From NCBI RefSeq assembly GCF_001687475.2, contig NZ_CP031611.1, forward strand, positions 1,426,001 through 1,490,000: a DNA stretch of 64,000 nt, written 5' to 3'. Below the pieces are notes generated by a model. It was not told where the DNA came from. It did not search any database and saw only the letters and a list, made by a program, of their open reading frames with translations. Of the stretch, positions 18,511-28,089 are shown in pieces (position 1 is the stretch's first letter; each line of letters begins with the position of its first letter). The DNA comes from Campylobacter hepaticus. GTDB taxonomy: Bacteria; Campylobacterota; Campylobacteria; Campylobacterales; Campylobacteraceae. A program made the translations under genes and the position numbers.

Positions 18511-19485
18511 TTAAAAATCTTCACCACCAAATTTTAAAAGAGCAGAACCCCAAGTGAAGCCACCTCCAAAAGCATCAAGTAAAATTAAATTTCCTTTTTT
18601 AAGACGCTTTTGTTCATAAGCATCATTCATAGCCATAGGTATAGATGCAGCTGAAGTATTACCATATTTTTGTACAGTAATAACGCATTTTTCATCATCT
18701 AGATTAAGTCTTTCCTGTACAGCTTTAATAATACGTAAATTTGCTTGATGCGGAATAAAAAGATCTATATCTTGAGCTGAGATTTTATTTTTATTTAAAA
18801 GAGCTATAACATCATTGCTAAGTGTATTTATAGCTATTTTAAATACTTCATTGCCTTTCATTTGCATAGAAAGGGTTTGGCAAAGATTTGATTTTGGTGA
18901 TCTTTGGGTCATTAAAAGATCGCCAAAATTCCCATTACTTGCAGTATGTACATCAAGAATGTGGTTTTTATCATCTAAACTTACAACTGCAGCACCAGCA
19001 CCATCTCCAAAAAGTATACAAATGCTTCTATCGCTATAATTCATAATAGAACTTGTTTTTTCAGCTCCTATAATAAGGACATTTTTTTTTAATCCACTTT
19101 CAACGAGGGCTTTAGCTTGTTCAAGTAAATAAATAAAGCCCGAACAAGCAGCTGAAATATCAAAAGCTGTAATATTTATAAGTCCTAGGTTTGAAGCGAT
19201 TTTACAAGCTGTTGAAGGCATGGTAAAATAATCAGGACTTAATGTTGCTACTAAAATAGCATCAATATCTTTAGTTTGTAAATTTGCCCTTTGTATGGCT
19301 TTAATAGCTGCCTTTGTACCTAAATCACTTGTATTTTCATTTTCATTAGCAATGCGTCTTTCTTTAATTCCTGTGCGTTTAACTATCCACTCATCACTTG
19401 TATCAACCATTTTTTCAAGATCAGTATTGCTTAAAATTTTTTCTGGAATATAAGAAGCTATGCTTTTAAGACAGGCTTTATACAT
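18511..19485 (-). CDS. fabH: 3-oxoacyl-ACP synthase III (KAS III)
   Basis: Starts fatty-acid synthesis by condensing acetyl-CoA with malonyl-ACP. 324 residues with the Cys-His-Asn triad: C114 in DISAACSGF, His in PHQANLRI (about 245), and Asn in YGNTSAAS (about 275); the C-terminal [13 protein letters not shown] is typical. A 9-base A tract lies in the coding strand near 19082. Its start overlaps the plsX end by 8 bases, the usual plsX-fabH order. Confidence 0.95.
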   Translation of the reverse strand: MYKACLKSIASYIPEKILSNTDLEKMVDTSDEWIVKRTGIKERRIANENENTSDLGTKAAIKAIQRANLQTKDIDAILVATLSPDYFTMPSTACKIASNLGLINITAFDISAACSGFIYLLEQAKALVESGLKKNVLIIGAEKTSSIMNYSDRSICILFGDGAGAAVVSLDDKNHILDVHTASNGNFGDLLMTQRSPKSNLCQTLSMQMKGNEVFKIAINTLSNDVIALLNKNKISAQDIDLFIPHQANLRIIKAVQERLNLDDEKCVITVQKYGNTSAASIPMAMNDAYEQKRLKKGNLILLDAFGGGFTWGSALLKFGGEDF

Positions 19486-20464
19486 TATATTTTTCCAATT
19501 CTTTTTCTATAAGTTCATTAATATGAGATTGGCTAAAATTTATAGCTTGAAAGATTGCATTTTTAATAGCCTTAGCATCGCTTTTTCCATGACTTATAAT
19601 TACACAACCATTAACTCCAAGTAAAGGAGCTCCACCATATTCTTTCCAGTCTGTATGTTTTTTTAATTTTTTAAAAGGTGATTTTATCAATAAGGCGCCA
19701 AGTTTGAAAATAAATGAACGATTTATTTCATCTTTTAAAAGATGAAATATTGCTGTTGCAACACCTTCACAAGCTTTTAAAATGGAATTTCCAACAAAAC
19801 CATCACAAATTAAAATATCTATTTGTCCATTAAAAATATCCCTACCTTCAGCATTACCTATGAAATTAGGAATTTTTTTCATGAGTTGGTGACTTTCTTT
19901 GGTTAGATCATTGCCTTTAGATTCTTCTTCTCCATTAGAAAGTAAAGCAAGACGTGGATTTGGAATTTGCATAATTTCTTTAGCATAAACTTCACCCATT
20001 ATAGCAAATTGAAATAAATTTTCAGCTTTACAATCTGTATTGGCCCCTACATCCAAAAGTAAAGTTTTATTAACAATATTTGGCATTAAAGTAGCAATAG
20101 CAGGTCTTAAAATGCCTTTAAGTCTACCTAGTTTTAAGGTCGCTAAAGACATGCTTGCACCGCTATGACCAGCTGAAACTACAGCATCTACTTTTTTTTC
20201 TTTCAATAAATTAATAGCCTTATATATAGTTGTTTCTTTATTTTTTAAAGCATCAGTAGCATGTTCATTCATTGAGAAAATTTCACTTGCTTCTTCATAT
20301 TGTATATATTGTTCTAATTTTTTAGGTATTAAAGGTTTTAAAATTTTAGAATTTCCCACCAAAATAGCATGAAAAGGCTTTGTTTCTAAAGCCTTTATAA
20401 CGCCTTTTATAATGGGTTTTTCTCCAAAATCACCACCCATTGCATCAATGGCAATGCTTATCAT
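19478..20464 (-). CDS. plsX: Phosphate acyltransferase PlsX
   Basis: Converts acyl-ACP to acyl-phosphate, the acyl donor for PlsY in phospholipid synthesis; plsY is also in this window. 328 residues beginning [14 protein letters not shown], the family N-terminus, with [29 protein letters not shown] and [14 protein letters not shown] further on. It starts 5 bases after the rpmF stop in the classic yceD-rpmF-plsX-fabH unit. Confidence 0.95.
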   Translation of the reverse strand: MISIAIDAMGGDFGEKPIIKGVIKALETKPFHAILVGNSKILKPLIPKKLEQYIQYEEASEIFSMNEHATDALKNKETTIYKAINLLKEKKVDAVVSAGHSGASMSLATLKLGRLKGILRPAIATLMPNIVNKTLLLDVGANTDCKAENLFQFAIMGEVYAKEIMQIPNPRLALLSNGEEESKGNDLTKESHQLMKKIPNFIGNAEGRDIFNGQIDILICDGFVGNSILKACEGVATAIFHLLKDEINRSFIFKLGALLIKSPFKKLKKHTDWKEYGGAPLLGVNGCVIISHGKSDAKAIKNAIFQAINFSQSHINELIEKELEKYNV

Positions 20465-20469
20465 AGATT

Positions 20470-20616
20470 TTAATATTCCTTAGTTACTGGATTTGCACGA
20501 TGAGGTATTTTATAGCTTCCATCTTTATCTTTTATAGGCATAGGAAGACTAATTTTATAATGAGTTCTACGTTTAGCTGCACGAGTTTTGCTCACTCTTC
20601 TTTTTGGTACTGCCAT
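20470..20616 (-). CDS. rpmF: 50S ribosomal protein L32
   Basis: 48 codons reading [20 protein letters not shown] and on to TKEY, the basic L32 protein of the large ribosomal subunit. This version has no zinc-binding cysteines. An AAGGAGATAAA ribosome site precedes the ATG at 20616. It lies between the DUF177 gene and plsX, its usual place in bacteria. Confidence 0.95.
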   Translation of the reverse strand: MAVPKRRVSKTRAAKRRTHYKISLPMPIKDKDGSYKIPHRANPVTKEY

Positions 20617-20643
20617 TTTATCTCCTTTGTATATAAATTTAAA

Positions 20644-20997
20644 TTATTTACTGCAGTTTTTGCAGTAAAAATAATCACTTAAATAAGCTTCAAGTTCACT
20701 TATAGCAAGTTCTATTAAGTTTATTTCTCCATGAAAAAACTCTATAGTATTGCTTAATTCATTTATATTGTCTTTAAAAATACCATCGCTTGCAAAGAGT
20801 TCTAATTTTTCTTTAATTATAAGTTTTAGTTCTGCTCCGCATCTATCACAAGGTTTATAGATATATCCTTGCATTGTGGCATTTATTTTAACAAGTTTAT
20901 GATTTATTTTTGTTAAATTTCCTTTGAAAATTATATTTTCGAGATTAATTTCAAAAGGATATTCTTTTGTATTAATCTTAGAAAAAGAGATTTTCAT
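20644..20997 (-). CDS. DUF177 / YceD-like protein, possible zinc site
   Basis: 117 residues. Two CxxC pairs (CDRCG at about 73 and CKNC at the C-terminus) could hold zinc, and the acidic middle fits the DUF177 (YceD) family found next to rpmF. YceD-type proteins are linked to 23S rRNA accumulation or ribosome assembly in other organisms. Identification rests on position and cysteine pattern rather than on strong sequence recognition. It follows ndk by 4 bases. Confidence 0.7.
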   Translation of the reverse strand: MKISFSKINTKEYPFEINLENIIFKGNLTKINHKLVKINATMQGYIYKPCDRCGAELKLIIKEKLELFASDGIFKDNINELSNTIEFFHGEINLIELAISELEAYLSDYFYCKNCSK

Positions 20998-21001
20998 TTA
21001 A

Positions 21002-21415
21002 TTAACAAATTTCATCTGGCTTAAAGAAAAAATTTATTTCAATATTAGCGTTTTCTAAGCTATCACTCCCATGAACTGCATTTGCATCAATACTTTGGGC
21101 AAAATCAGCTCTAATAGTTCCTTTTTTAGCTTCTTTAGGATCGGTTGCTCCCATTAAATCTCTATTTTTTAATACAGCGTTTTCACCTTCTAAGACAGAA
21201 ATAACAACAGGACCACTAATCATAAATTCAACCAAATTTTTAAAAAAAGGTCTTTCTTTATGGATAGCATAAAAATTTTGAGCTTGTTCTTTGCTGAGTT
21301 GAATTTTTTTCATTGCAGCAATTCTTAATCCATTGCTTTCAAAACGATCTAAAATTTTTCCTATAACACCTTTTTTAACAGCATCAGGTTTAATTATAGA
21401 TAAAGTTTTTTCCAT
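21002..21415 (-). CDS. ndk: Nucleoside diphosphate kinase
   Basis: Transfers the gamma phosphate between nucleoside triphosphates and diphosphates through a phosphohistidine. 137 residues with [14 protein letters not shown] at the N-terminus, the Lys/Arg-rich [13 protein letters not shown] segment, and the active-site [12 protein letters not shown] with the phosphorylated His near 115. An AAGGAG site precedes the start. It is the first gene of a leftward set that continues to fabH. Confidence 0.95.
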   Translation of the reverse strand: MEKTLSIIKPDAVKKGVIGKILDRFESNGLRIAAMKKIQLSKEQAQNFYAIHKERPFFKNLVEFMISGPVVISVLEGENAVLKNRDLMGATDPKEAKKGTIRADFAQSIDANAVHGSDSLENANIEINFFFKPDEIC

Positions 21416-21527
21416 TTTTAAAATAACTCCTTATTTGAATAAAGCTTAAAATTATACTTAAATTTGTTTAAAAAAAATTAAATCTTTAAGAAAATAGCTA
21501 TTTCATTAGCCTGTGAAATTTTTATAA

Positions 21528-21812
21528 TTATATGAAAACTGCTGTATTTTCATTTCTCATTTGCGTGTTAATATTATCGCGCCCAGGTTGACCTGGTTCT
21601 ATAGTACTCCATACTATACATGCATCGGTTGGACAAGCACTAGCACAGGCTGGTTGATCATTATATCCTATACATTCAACACATTTATTTGCATAAATAT
21701 AATATCTTTCTTGATTTTCTGGGTTATCAACATCATCAACAATAGCATTTACTGGACATTCATCTATGCAAGAACCGCATGCAATGCAGCTATCTGTAAT
21801 TTTTACAGCCAT
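21528..21812 (-). CDS. fdxA: 2[4Fe-4S] ferredoxin, Alvin type
   Basis: Small electron carrier, 94 residues. Cluster motifs: CIACGSCIDECP near the N-terminus, and CVEC..ACASACP with an eight-residue insertion between second and third cysteines of the second cluster, plus a C-terminal extension, the Alvin-type (Allochromatium) pattern. In Campylobacter the homologous gene lies divergent to ahpC and is reported as an iron-related oxidative-stress gene. AAGGAG precedes the ATG. Confidence 0.92.
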   Translation of the reverse strand: MAVKITDSCIACGSCIDECPVNAIVDDVDNPENQERYYIYANKCVECIGYNDQPACASACPTDACIVWSTIEPGQPGRDNINTQMRNENTAVFI

Positions 21813-21864
21813 TTTATCTCCTTAAATTTTTTAATATTATTTATTTAGGTATGTAATAAAGATA

Positions 21865-21879
21865 ATTTTATCATAAAAT
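21865..21879. promoter_or_regulatory. Candidate PerR/Fur-type box between fdxA and ahpC
   Basis: Perfect 7-1-7 palindrome ATTTTAT-C-ATAAAAT in the 168-base divergent region, the architecture of Fur/PerR family boxes. It lies closer to fdxA than to the ahpC promoter. PerR control of ahpC is established in C. jejuni; this exact site is inferred. Confidence 0.4.
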
Positions 21880-21935
21880 AATTTATATGATTCCAACTCT
21901 TAAATATTTAAAGAAAAATTAAAGATTCAAATTGA

Positions 21936-21941
21936 TATAAT
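21936..21941 (+). promoter_or_regulatory. Candidate -10 element for ahpC
   Basis: TATAAT in ATTGATATAATTTGAC, 39 bases before the ahpC ATG; AAGGGAG is the ribosome site just upstream of the start. Confidence 0.5.
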
Positions 21942-21980
21942 TTGACTTTTTGATAAAAATTTTATTTAAGGGAGTAATTT

Positions 21981-22577
21981 ATGATAGTTACTAAAAAAGC
22001 TTTAGATTTCACTGCCCCAGCAGTATTGGGAAATAATGAAATTGTTCAAGATTTTAATCTTTATAAAAATATTGGCCCAAAAGGTGCAGTCGTATTTTTT
22101 TATCCAAAAGATTTTACTTTTGTATGTCCTTCTGAAATTATTGCTTTTGATAAAAGATACCAAGAGTTTAAAAATCGTGGTATAGAAGTGATTGGAATTT
22201 CAGGTGATAATGAATTTTCGCACTTTGCTTGGAAAAATACTCCTATAAATAATGGCGGTATAGGTCAGGTTCAATTTCCACTTGTTGCTGATTTAACTAA
22301 ACAAATTGCTAGAAATTTTGATATACTTTATGCTGAAGCTGTAGCTCTTCGAGGTTCATTTTTGCTTGATGCTGATGGTACAGTGCGCCATGCAGTAATT
22401 AATGATTTGCCATTGGGTAGAAATATTGATGAGATGTTAAGAATGGTAGATACTATGCTTTTTACTAATGAACACGGTGAAGTTTGTCCAGCAGGTTGGC
22501 ATAAAGGTGATGAAGGTATGAAAGCTAGTCCTAAAGGTGTAGCAGAGTATCTTAATAAAAATGAAGCCAGACTTTAA
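21981..22577 (+). CDS. ahpC: Alkyl hydroperoxide reductase AhpC (typical 2-Cys peroxiredoxin)
   Basis: Reduces peroxides through peroxidatic C49 in FTFVCPSE and resolving Cys in EVCPAGW (about 170). 198 residues, almost identical to the remembered C. jejuni protein. No ahpF lies beside it, as usual in this group, where thioredoxin serves as electron donor. Followed by a hairpin terminator, so it is probably transcribed alone. Confidence 0.97.
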   Translation: MIVTKKALDFTAPAVLGNNEIVQDFNLYKNIGPKGAVVFFYPKDFTFVCPSEIIAFDKRYQEFKNRGIEVIGISGDNEFSHFAWKNTPINNGGIGQVQFPLVADLTKQIARNFDILYAEAVALRGSFLLDADGTVRHAVINDLPLGRNIDEMLRMVDTMLFTNEHGEVCPAGWHKGDEGMKASPKGVAEYLNKNEARL

Positions 22578-22582
22578 TTTTT

Positions 22583-22602
22583 AAGATCCTAAATAGGATC
22601 TT
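22583..22602 (+). terminator. Terminator after ahpC
   Basis: Stem AAGATCCTA / TAGGATCTT with AA between the arms, so effectively an 8-bp stem and 4-base loop, followed by TTTTTACTTCTTG. It starts 6 bases after the ahpC stop. Confidence 0.8.
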
Positions 22603-22649
22603 TTTACTTCTTGATCTTTCTTTTAATGATAATTTATATGTTTTATTTG

Positions 22650-22655
22650 TATAAT
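22650..22655 (+). promoter_or_regulatory. Candidate extended -10 element for flhB
   Basis: TGTATAAT (extended -10) in TTTATTTGTATAATTTT, 28 bases before the flhB ATG. I saw no sigma-54 GG-N10-GC or sigma-28 pattern here. Confidence 0.4.
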
Positions 22656-22682
22656 TTTTTAAATTTTTGTTTTAGGTAAATT

Positions 22683-23780
22683 ATGCCAAGTGATGATGAA
22701 GAAAAAACAGAAGAACCCACGTCCAAAAAAATAGAAGATGCTCGTAAAGAAGGTAATGTTCCAAAATCTCAAGATGCAGCAGCTGTAGTCAGTTTAATAG
22801 TTGGAATAACTATACTTTTATTTATGATAGATTTTATAGGTCAAAGGGTTGTTGCTTTATATAGGTATTATCAAAGTTTTATTGGTGTTGAGTTTAATTT
22901 ACGTCTTATTCAAGCTATTATGGTTGAAAGTATTTTTGAGATTTTAATTATTTTAGCACCTGTGGTTTTAAGTATTATGATTGCAGGTATTTTAGGAAAT
23001 GTAATGCAATTTGGTTTTCTTTTTACTACTAAACCTATTACTCCAAATTTAGACAAAATCAATCCTTTAAAAGGTTTAAAAAATCTTTTTTCTTTAAAAA
23101 AATTGGTTGAAAGTTTAAAAATTATTTTAAAAGTAAGCATTGTTTTTATTATAGCTTTTATAGTTTTTCTTAGATTTATACAAGAACTTCCAAGAGTTGA
23201 GCTTTATAATATAGTTAATCAACTCATTTGGTTAAGAGATAAAACTATTATTCTAGTAGCTGTTGTAATAATTGCTTTTTTAATTATTGCGGTTTTAGAT
23301 CTTTTTTTAGTGCGTTTTCAATATTTTAAGAGTTTACGCATGAGTAAACAAGAAATTAAAGATGAATATAAACAAATGGAAGGTGATCCTCAGGTTAAAA
23401 GTAGAATACGTAGACTTCAAATGGAAGCTGCGCGTCGCCGTATGATTCAAGATGTTGCAGGAGCAGATGTGGTAATTACTAATCCAACACATTATGCTGT
23501 TGCCATCCGTTATGATACAAGCAAGGAGCAAGCACCACGTATTGTGGCTAAAGGAGTAGATTTTTTAGCTTTACGTATCAAAAAAGTAGCTTATGAAAAT
23601 AATGTTGTTGTTTATGAGAATCCACCTTTAGCTAGAGAGCTTTATAAAGTTTGTGATATTAATGATTTGATTCCTAGGGAAATGTTTAAGGCAGTAGCTG
23701 AAGTATTGGGTTTTATTTATAATACAAACAATAAAAACCGTTTAGCTACTCAAGTAAATAAAGAGGTTAAAAACACTTAA
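22683..23780 (+). CDS. flhB: Flagellar type III export specificity switch FlhB
   Basis: 365 residues. Four membrane segments (about 30-50, 90-110, 145-165 and 185-210) and a cytoplasmic domain with the self-cleaving NPTH site at N267-P268-T269-H270 (ITNPTHYAVAIRYD). Cleavage switches export from hook to filament substrates; in C. jejuni FlhB is also needed for sigma-54-dependent flagellar gene expression. The N-terminus EKTEEPTSKKIEDARKEGNV is the family signature. It converges on motB with a 4-base overlap. Confidence 0.95.
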   Translation: MPSDDEEKTEEPTSKKIEDARKEGNVPKSQDAAAVVSLIVGITILLFMIDFIGQRVVALYRYYQSFIGVEFNLRLIQAIMVESIFEILIILAPVVLSIMIAGILGNVMQFGFLFTTKPITPNLDKINPLKGLKNLFSLKKLVESLKIILKVSIVFIIAFIVFLRFIQELPRVELYNIVNQLIWLRDKTIILVAVVIIAFLIIAVLDLFLVRFQYFKSLRMSKQEIKDEYKQMEGDPQVKSRIRRLQMEAARRRMIQDVAGADVVITNPTHYAVAIRYDTSKEQAPRIVAKGVDFLALRIKKVAYENNVVVYENPPLARELYKVCDINDLIPREMFKAVAEVLGFIYNTNNKNRLATQVNKEVKNT

Positions 23781-24520
23781 AGTGATTTTCCTCCTATTTT
23801 ATTTATAAGATCAAGAACTGATTTTTGAGTATTTGTATCTGTTGTATCGACTTTAAAATATATTTCTACTCTATTATTTTCTAAGGCTTGTGGATTGTTG
23901 TTAATAGGATTATTAAGCCCATAACTTTTAATGCTGATATTTTTTAAATTAGCTCCACCTTCGATAAAATATTTTAAGACATTTTCTGCTCTTTTATAGG
24001 CAAGTTCGTAACTTCTTAAACTTGAATCACTATTATCTGTATAGCCTCTAATTTCTATTTTTGTTTGAGGAGGTAAGTAACTTGTAAGTTCAACCATGCG
24101 TTTTAAATAATCTTGTATATCTGATGAAATGATTTGAAAACTTCCTCTTTCAAATTCTACTTTAGAAGGGAGATTGAGTGCGATTTGATCCTCACTTTGA
24201 TCAAGTGCTGCTTGAAGACGATCAATCGTTTCTTGTTGTGTTGTTGTCATTTGTTTTAAAGATTTAAGTTCATCGCTTTCTTCTTTTGAAGCAGCTTTAT
24301 ATTTTTCTTGAGTTTTACTTTCTTCTTTAATAGTTTGAGTTGAGGTATAGTCAAAAATTTTTATAAATTCTGTTTTTAAGGCTTCTACTTTAGCAGGATT
24401 AGTTTTTGAAATGGCCCATAAGGCAATAAAAAGTGCTAAAAGTAAGCTAAGAAAATCTGCATAAGGTACAGCCCATTTTTCTCCTGCTGGGCACTCAGGA
24501 CATTTGTGTTTTTTAGCCAT
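23777..24520 (-). CDS. motB: Flagellar stator protein MotB
   Basis: 247 residues. One membrane helix near the N-terminus with the proton-binding Asp in WAVPYADFLSLLLALFIALW. A linker and coiled coil rich in Glu/Lys/Gln follow (about 60-110), then a C-terminal OmpA-like peptidoglycan-binding domain (TKIEIRGYTDNSDSSLRSYE; NNRVEIYF). With MotA it forms the stator that drives the flagellum. Two bases separate it from motA. Confidence 0.95.
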   Translation of the reverse strand: MAKKHKCPECPAGEKWAVPYADFLSLLLALFIALWAISKTNPAKVEALKTEFIKIFDYTSTQTIKEESKTQEKYKAASKEESDELKSLKQMTTTQQETIDRLQAALDQSEDQIALNLPSKVEFERGSFQIISSDIQDYLKRMVELTSYLPPQTKIEIRGYTDNSDSSLRSYELAYKRAENVLKYFIEGGANLKNISIKSYGLNNPINNNPQALENNRVEIYFKVDTTDTNTQKSVLDLINKIGGKSL

Positions 24521-24522
24521 AA

Positions 24523-25299
24523 TTAACCTTTATCAAATTGTGAAATTTTAGGATCATCGTGGCTTAAAAAATTGAAAAGTTTTGCTTCTAAATCTCTAGG
24601 ATTGGCTCCTTCTGCGATACCTTTTATTGCTTCAGTGATAACAATTTGTTCTTTAACAAAATCCATACCATTAGCTTTCATTTTTTTACCCCAAGGTGCA
24701 AAAAGCGCATAAGCACCAAAAATTCCAGTAACTGTAGCAGTAAAAGCACCTGAAATACCTGCTGCCATAGCTTGAGGATTATCAAGGAGTTTAAGGGCTA
24801 AAATAAGACCAAAAACTGCTCCAACAAGACCCATAGTTGGACAAGTTTCTCCAAATACTATCCAATATTCTGCACATTCTTTATAGTGTTCTTCAAGTTG
24901 TTCAGTTTGAATTTCCATGCTTTCATGAATTTCTTCAAAGCTTTTTCCATCTACTAGCATCATCATAGCATTTTTTAAAAATTCATTTTCAATTTCATTA
25001 GTTCTTGATTCTAGTGCTAAAAGTCCATCACGGCGTGCAATAATTGCAAATTCTATTAATTGAGCTATTCTTTCAGGTAAATTAACACCAGAACCTTTAA
25101 AAACAACTTTGAGTTCTTTATACGCTGCTTTTACAATTTTTTTATGAGTTGAAGTCATGGCGCAAAATGCGGCTGTTGGCATAACGATGAGAAAAGATGA
25201 AAGGTGAACAACGTGTAAAGGATTTCCTCCTTCTAGTATATCTCCTACTGAAATACTAGTGATTGCAAGCACCATTCCTAGTATGGTTGAAAGATCCAT
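24523..25299 (-). CDS. motA: Flagellar stator protein MotA
   Basis: 258 residues with four membrane segments. The cytoplasmic loop (about 65-145) carries charged residues that meet FliG, and TCPTMGLVGAVFGLILALKLLDNP and MAAGISGAFTATVTGIFGAYALFAPWG are the conserved third and fourth helices. An AAGGAG ribosome site lies in the 15-base gap after polA, so it may be read through from polA as well as from its own promoter. Confidence 0.95.
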   Translation of the reverse strand: MDLSTILGMVLAITSISVGDILEGGNPLHVVHLSSFLIVMPTAAFCAMTSTHKKIVKAAYKELKVVFKGSGVNLPERIAQLIEFAIIARRDGLLALESRTNEIENEFLKNAMMMLVDGKSFEEIHESMEIQTEQLEEHYKECAEYWIVFGETCPTMGLVGAVFGLILALKLLDNPQAMAAGISGAFTATVTGIFGAYALFAPWGKKMKANGMDFVKEQIVITEAIKGIAEGANPRDLEAKLFNFLSHDDPKISQFDKG

Positions 25300-25314
25300 T
25301 CAAAATCTCCTTGA

Positions 25315-27954
25315 TTATTTTAAATCACCCCAATTTTTGGCGATATTTGAACTTGTTTGCAAATTTACTTTTAATTTTACTATATTTTCCATAATATCCC
25401 TAGTTTTTTTTATAAAATTTTCACACAATTGATCTTTAACTTCAAAAATTAATTCATCATGAATTTGTAAAATAAGTCGTTTATCTTCATTTAATTCTTT
25501 ATTTATTTCTAACATGGCAAGTTTGATAACATCAGCTGCTGATCCTTGTAGTATTGAATTAATGCTTTCTCTTTCATACATAGCAATTTGCATGGGTTTA
25601 GCATTTTCAAAATCAAAATACCGTTTTCTTCCACTTAAGGTTGTAATAAAACCTTCTTGTTTAACTTCATTTTTGACTTTTTCAAAATATTTTTTAATGC
25701 TTGTAAAATTTTCAAAATATTTTTCTATATAAGATTTGGCTAAGTGAGATTCTATTTTTAAATTTTGACTTAGGGTTTTATAGCCCATACCATAGATTAG
25801 TCCAAAATTAATGCTTTTTGCAATACTTCTTGTTTTATAATTGCTTTCACCAAAGATCATAATAGCTGTTCTTGCGTGTATGTCTTCATTGTTTGCAAAG
25901 GCATTTAATAATTTTTCATCTTCGCTAAAATGTCCTAACATTCTAAGTTCTATTTGAGAATAATCAAAACTAATAAAACTATATCCCTCTTCAGCTACGA
26001 AGCAAGATTTATAATCTTTTGCATACTGTCCATGTGCGGGAATATTTTGTAAATTAGGATCTTTAGATGAAAGGCGTCCTGTGGCTGTACCTGTTTGTAA
26101 AAAATTAGAATAAATGCGAGAATTTTGATCTTTTAGTGCAAGTTTTAATAAGGGTTCACAGTAGGTTGAATAAAGTTTAGCAAGTTCTCTATAAGCTAAA
26201 ATTTTTGAAATTACTGGATGATGGTCTAAAAGTTCTTTTAAAACTTTTTCATCGGTTGAATAGCCTGTTTTAGTTTTTTTTCCACTCGGAAGTTTGAGTT
26301 TATCAAAAAGAATATCACCTACTTGTTTAGGTGAATTTAAATTAAATCTGTCTTCACAAAGTGTATAAATTTCTTCACTTAAATTTTTAATTTCAATTTC
26401 AAATTGTTTCATCAAATTTTCAAGAACATTGGTATTAAGTTTTATACCATTTTTTTCTAGATTCATAATAATTTGTATAAAATGAAATTCATAGTTTTTG
26501 GCAAGTTCAAGTAAGTTAGGTTCAAGATTTTTTAAAAAATAAAGATAAAATTTCAAGGTGATATAAGCATCTTCGGCTGCATATTTACAAGCTTTTTCAA
26601 GTTCAACGCTAGCAAAATTATCACCTTTTTTTACTAGATCTTCAAAATGTAAGGTTTTATAATTAAATAATCTTAAAGCTAAATCATCCATATTAATTTT
26701 TAAGGAGGGATTTTTAAGCCAAGCTAGAATCATGGTATCAGCATATTTTAAAGGTAAAGATAGATCAAAATTATTTTGAATGATTTCAAAATCGTATTTA
26801 AGATTATGTCCTATAACAAAATGTGTAAAGATTAGTTCTATAGCTTTTTTAGCATTTTCTAAAGAAATTTGTTTTCCAACTCCTAAATAATTATGTGTTA
26901 AAGGTACATAAAAAGCTTCTTCTTCACTCATACAAAAACTAAAACCTACAATTTTTGCTTCTTTTGTATTAAGTCCTGTAGTTTCTGTGTCAAAGGCTAT
27001 AATACTTTCTTTATCAAGAGAATTTAAAATGTTGAAAAGTTTGTTTTCATCTTGAATTAAAGTAGTTTTAAAATTTGAATTAGTGTCTTTATGATCAGAG
27101 TATTGGTGTAGTTTTTTAAGTAAAGCATTAAGTTCATAATGTTTTAAAATATCAATAACTTTAAAAAGAGGATCTTCGCTAGGATATAGAGCTTTTTCTA
27201 TGAAATCTTGTACTTCTAATTTATCATATAAGCAAGCAAGTTGTTTGCTTAAAAATGCATTATTTTTACCTTCTAAAAGTAGAGTACGACTTCTTTCATT
27301 GCGTATTAAAGCTAGATTTTCATAAATACTTTCTATATTGTGAAATTCATCTAATAAGTTTTTTGCTCCTTTTAAGCCTATACCTTTAACGCCAGGTATA
27401 TTATCAGAACTATCTCCACAAAGTGCTAAAAAGTCTTTTATTTGTGAAGGTTTTACTCCATATTTTTCTAAACATCCAGCTTCATCGTAATTATTTTTAG
27501 AAATAGGATTATAGATACTTGATTTACCATCTTTAATAAGTTGATAAAGGTCTTTATCTTGAGTAATAATGCGCACAAAAATATCTTTATTTTCACAAGA
27601 TTTTACTACAGAAGCAATAATATCATCGGCCTCATAACCTTCTTTTGAAATGCTAATAAATCCCATTTTTTCTATCATATCTATGCAAATTGGAATTTGT
27701 TCTAAGAGTTGGGGTGGAGGAGGGGTACGATTTTGTTTATAATTTGGATCAATTTGGTTGCGAAAAGTTTTACCTTTAGAATCTAAGGCAAAAATAATGT
27801 AATCACTTTGATATTCATTTTTTAAACTATAAATGAAATTAGCAAAGCCGCTAATCATTCCACTAGCTTCTCCTTTAGAATTTGTAAAATTTTTTAATGC
27901 ATAATAAAGTCTAAAAAAAAATCCAAAAGTATCAATAATAGTTAGAGTTTTCAT
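25315..27954 (-). CDS. polA: DNA polymerase I
   Basis: 879 residues with all three activities intact. Residues 1-290: 5' nuclease (DTFGFFFRLYYALKNF; DPNYKQNRTPPPPQ; GLKGAKNLL). Residues about 310-480: 3'-5' proofreading with FDTETTG, GHNLKYD and YAAEDAYITLKF, so the metal-binding acids are kept. Residues about 490-879: polymerase with motif A FDYSQIELRMLG, motif B RSIAKSINFGLIYGMGYKTL and motif C QIHDELIFEV. It fills RNA-primer gaps and repair patches. A 135-base AT-rich gap lies upstream. Confidence 0.96.
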   Translation of the reverse strand: MKTLTIIDTFGFFFRLYYALKNFTNSKGEASGMISGFANFIYSLKNEYQSDYIIFALDSKGKTFRNQIDPNYKQNRTPPPPQLLEQIPICIDMIEKMGFISISKEGYEADDIIASVVKSCENKDIFVRIITQDKDLYQLIKDGKSSIYNPISKNNYDEAGCLEKYGVKPSQIKDFLALCGDSSDNIPGVKGIGLKGAKNLLDEFHNIESIYENLALIRNERSRTLLLEGKNNAFLSKQLACLYDKLEVQDFIEKALYPSEDPLFKVIDILKHYELNALLKKLHQYSDHKDTNSNFKTTLIQDENKLFNILNSLDKESIIAFDTETTGLNTKEAKIVGFSFCMSEEEAFYVPLTHNYLGVGKQISLENAKKAIELIFTHFVIGHNLKYDFEIIQNNFDLSLPLKYADTMILAWLKNPSLKINMDDLALRLFNYKTLHFEDLVKKGDNFASVELEKACKYAAEDAYITLKFYLYFLKNLEPNLLELAKNYEFHFIQIIMNLEKNGIKLNTNVLENLMKQFEIEIKNLSEEIYTLCEDRFNLNSPKQVGDILFDKLKLPSGKKTKTGYSTDEKVLKELLDHHPVISKILAYRELAKLYSTYCEPLLKLALKDQNSRIYSNFLQTGTATGRLSSKDPNLQNIPAHGQYAKDYKSCFVAEEGYSFISFDYSQIELRMLGHFSEDEKLLNAFANNEDIHARTAIMIFGESNYKTRSIAKSINFGLIYGMGYKTLSQNLKIESHLAKSYIEKYFENFTSIKKYFEKVKNEVKQEGFITTLSGRKRYFDFENAKPMQIAMYERESINSILQGSAADVIKLAMLEINKELNEDKRLILQIHDELIFEVKDQLCENFIKKTRDIMENIVKLKVNLQTSSNIAKNWGDLK

Positions 27955-28089
27955 TTTAATTCTTCTTTAAATTATAGAAATTTTTTAATTTATATTATTT
28001 CAAAATTTTGCTTAAAATGTCTCAATATTAAAATATTTTTGACTAAAAATATAATTTAATGATTCATTTAATTAAAAATTATGAAATTT

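Noticed and set aside
18476-18524. GTGAAGAT / ATCTTCAC arms between serC and fabH as a terminator
   Set aside because: Arms are separated by 33 bases and one lies within fabH coding sequence; possible but not convincing.
19082-19090. Run of nine T (A in the coding strand) inside fabH as a phase-variable tract
   Set aside because: fabH is essential-type housekeeping and intact; A/T runs of this length are expected in so AT-rich a genome. Campylobacter phase variation mostly uses G/C tracts of about 8 or more, and I saw none in the window.
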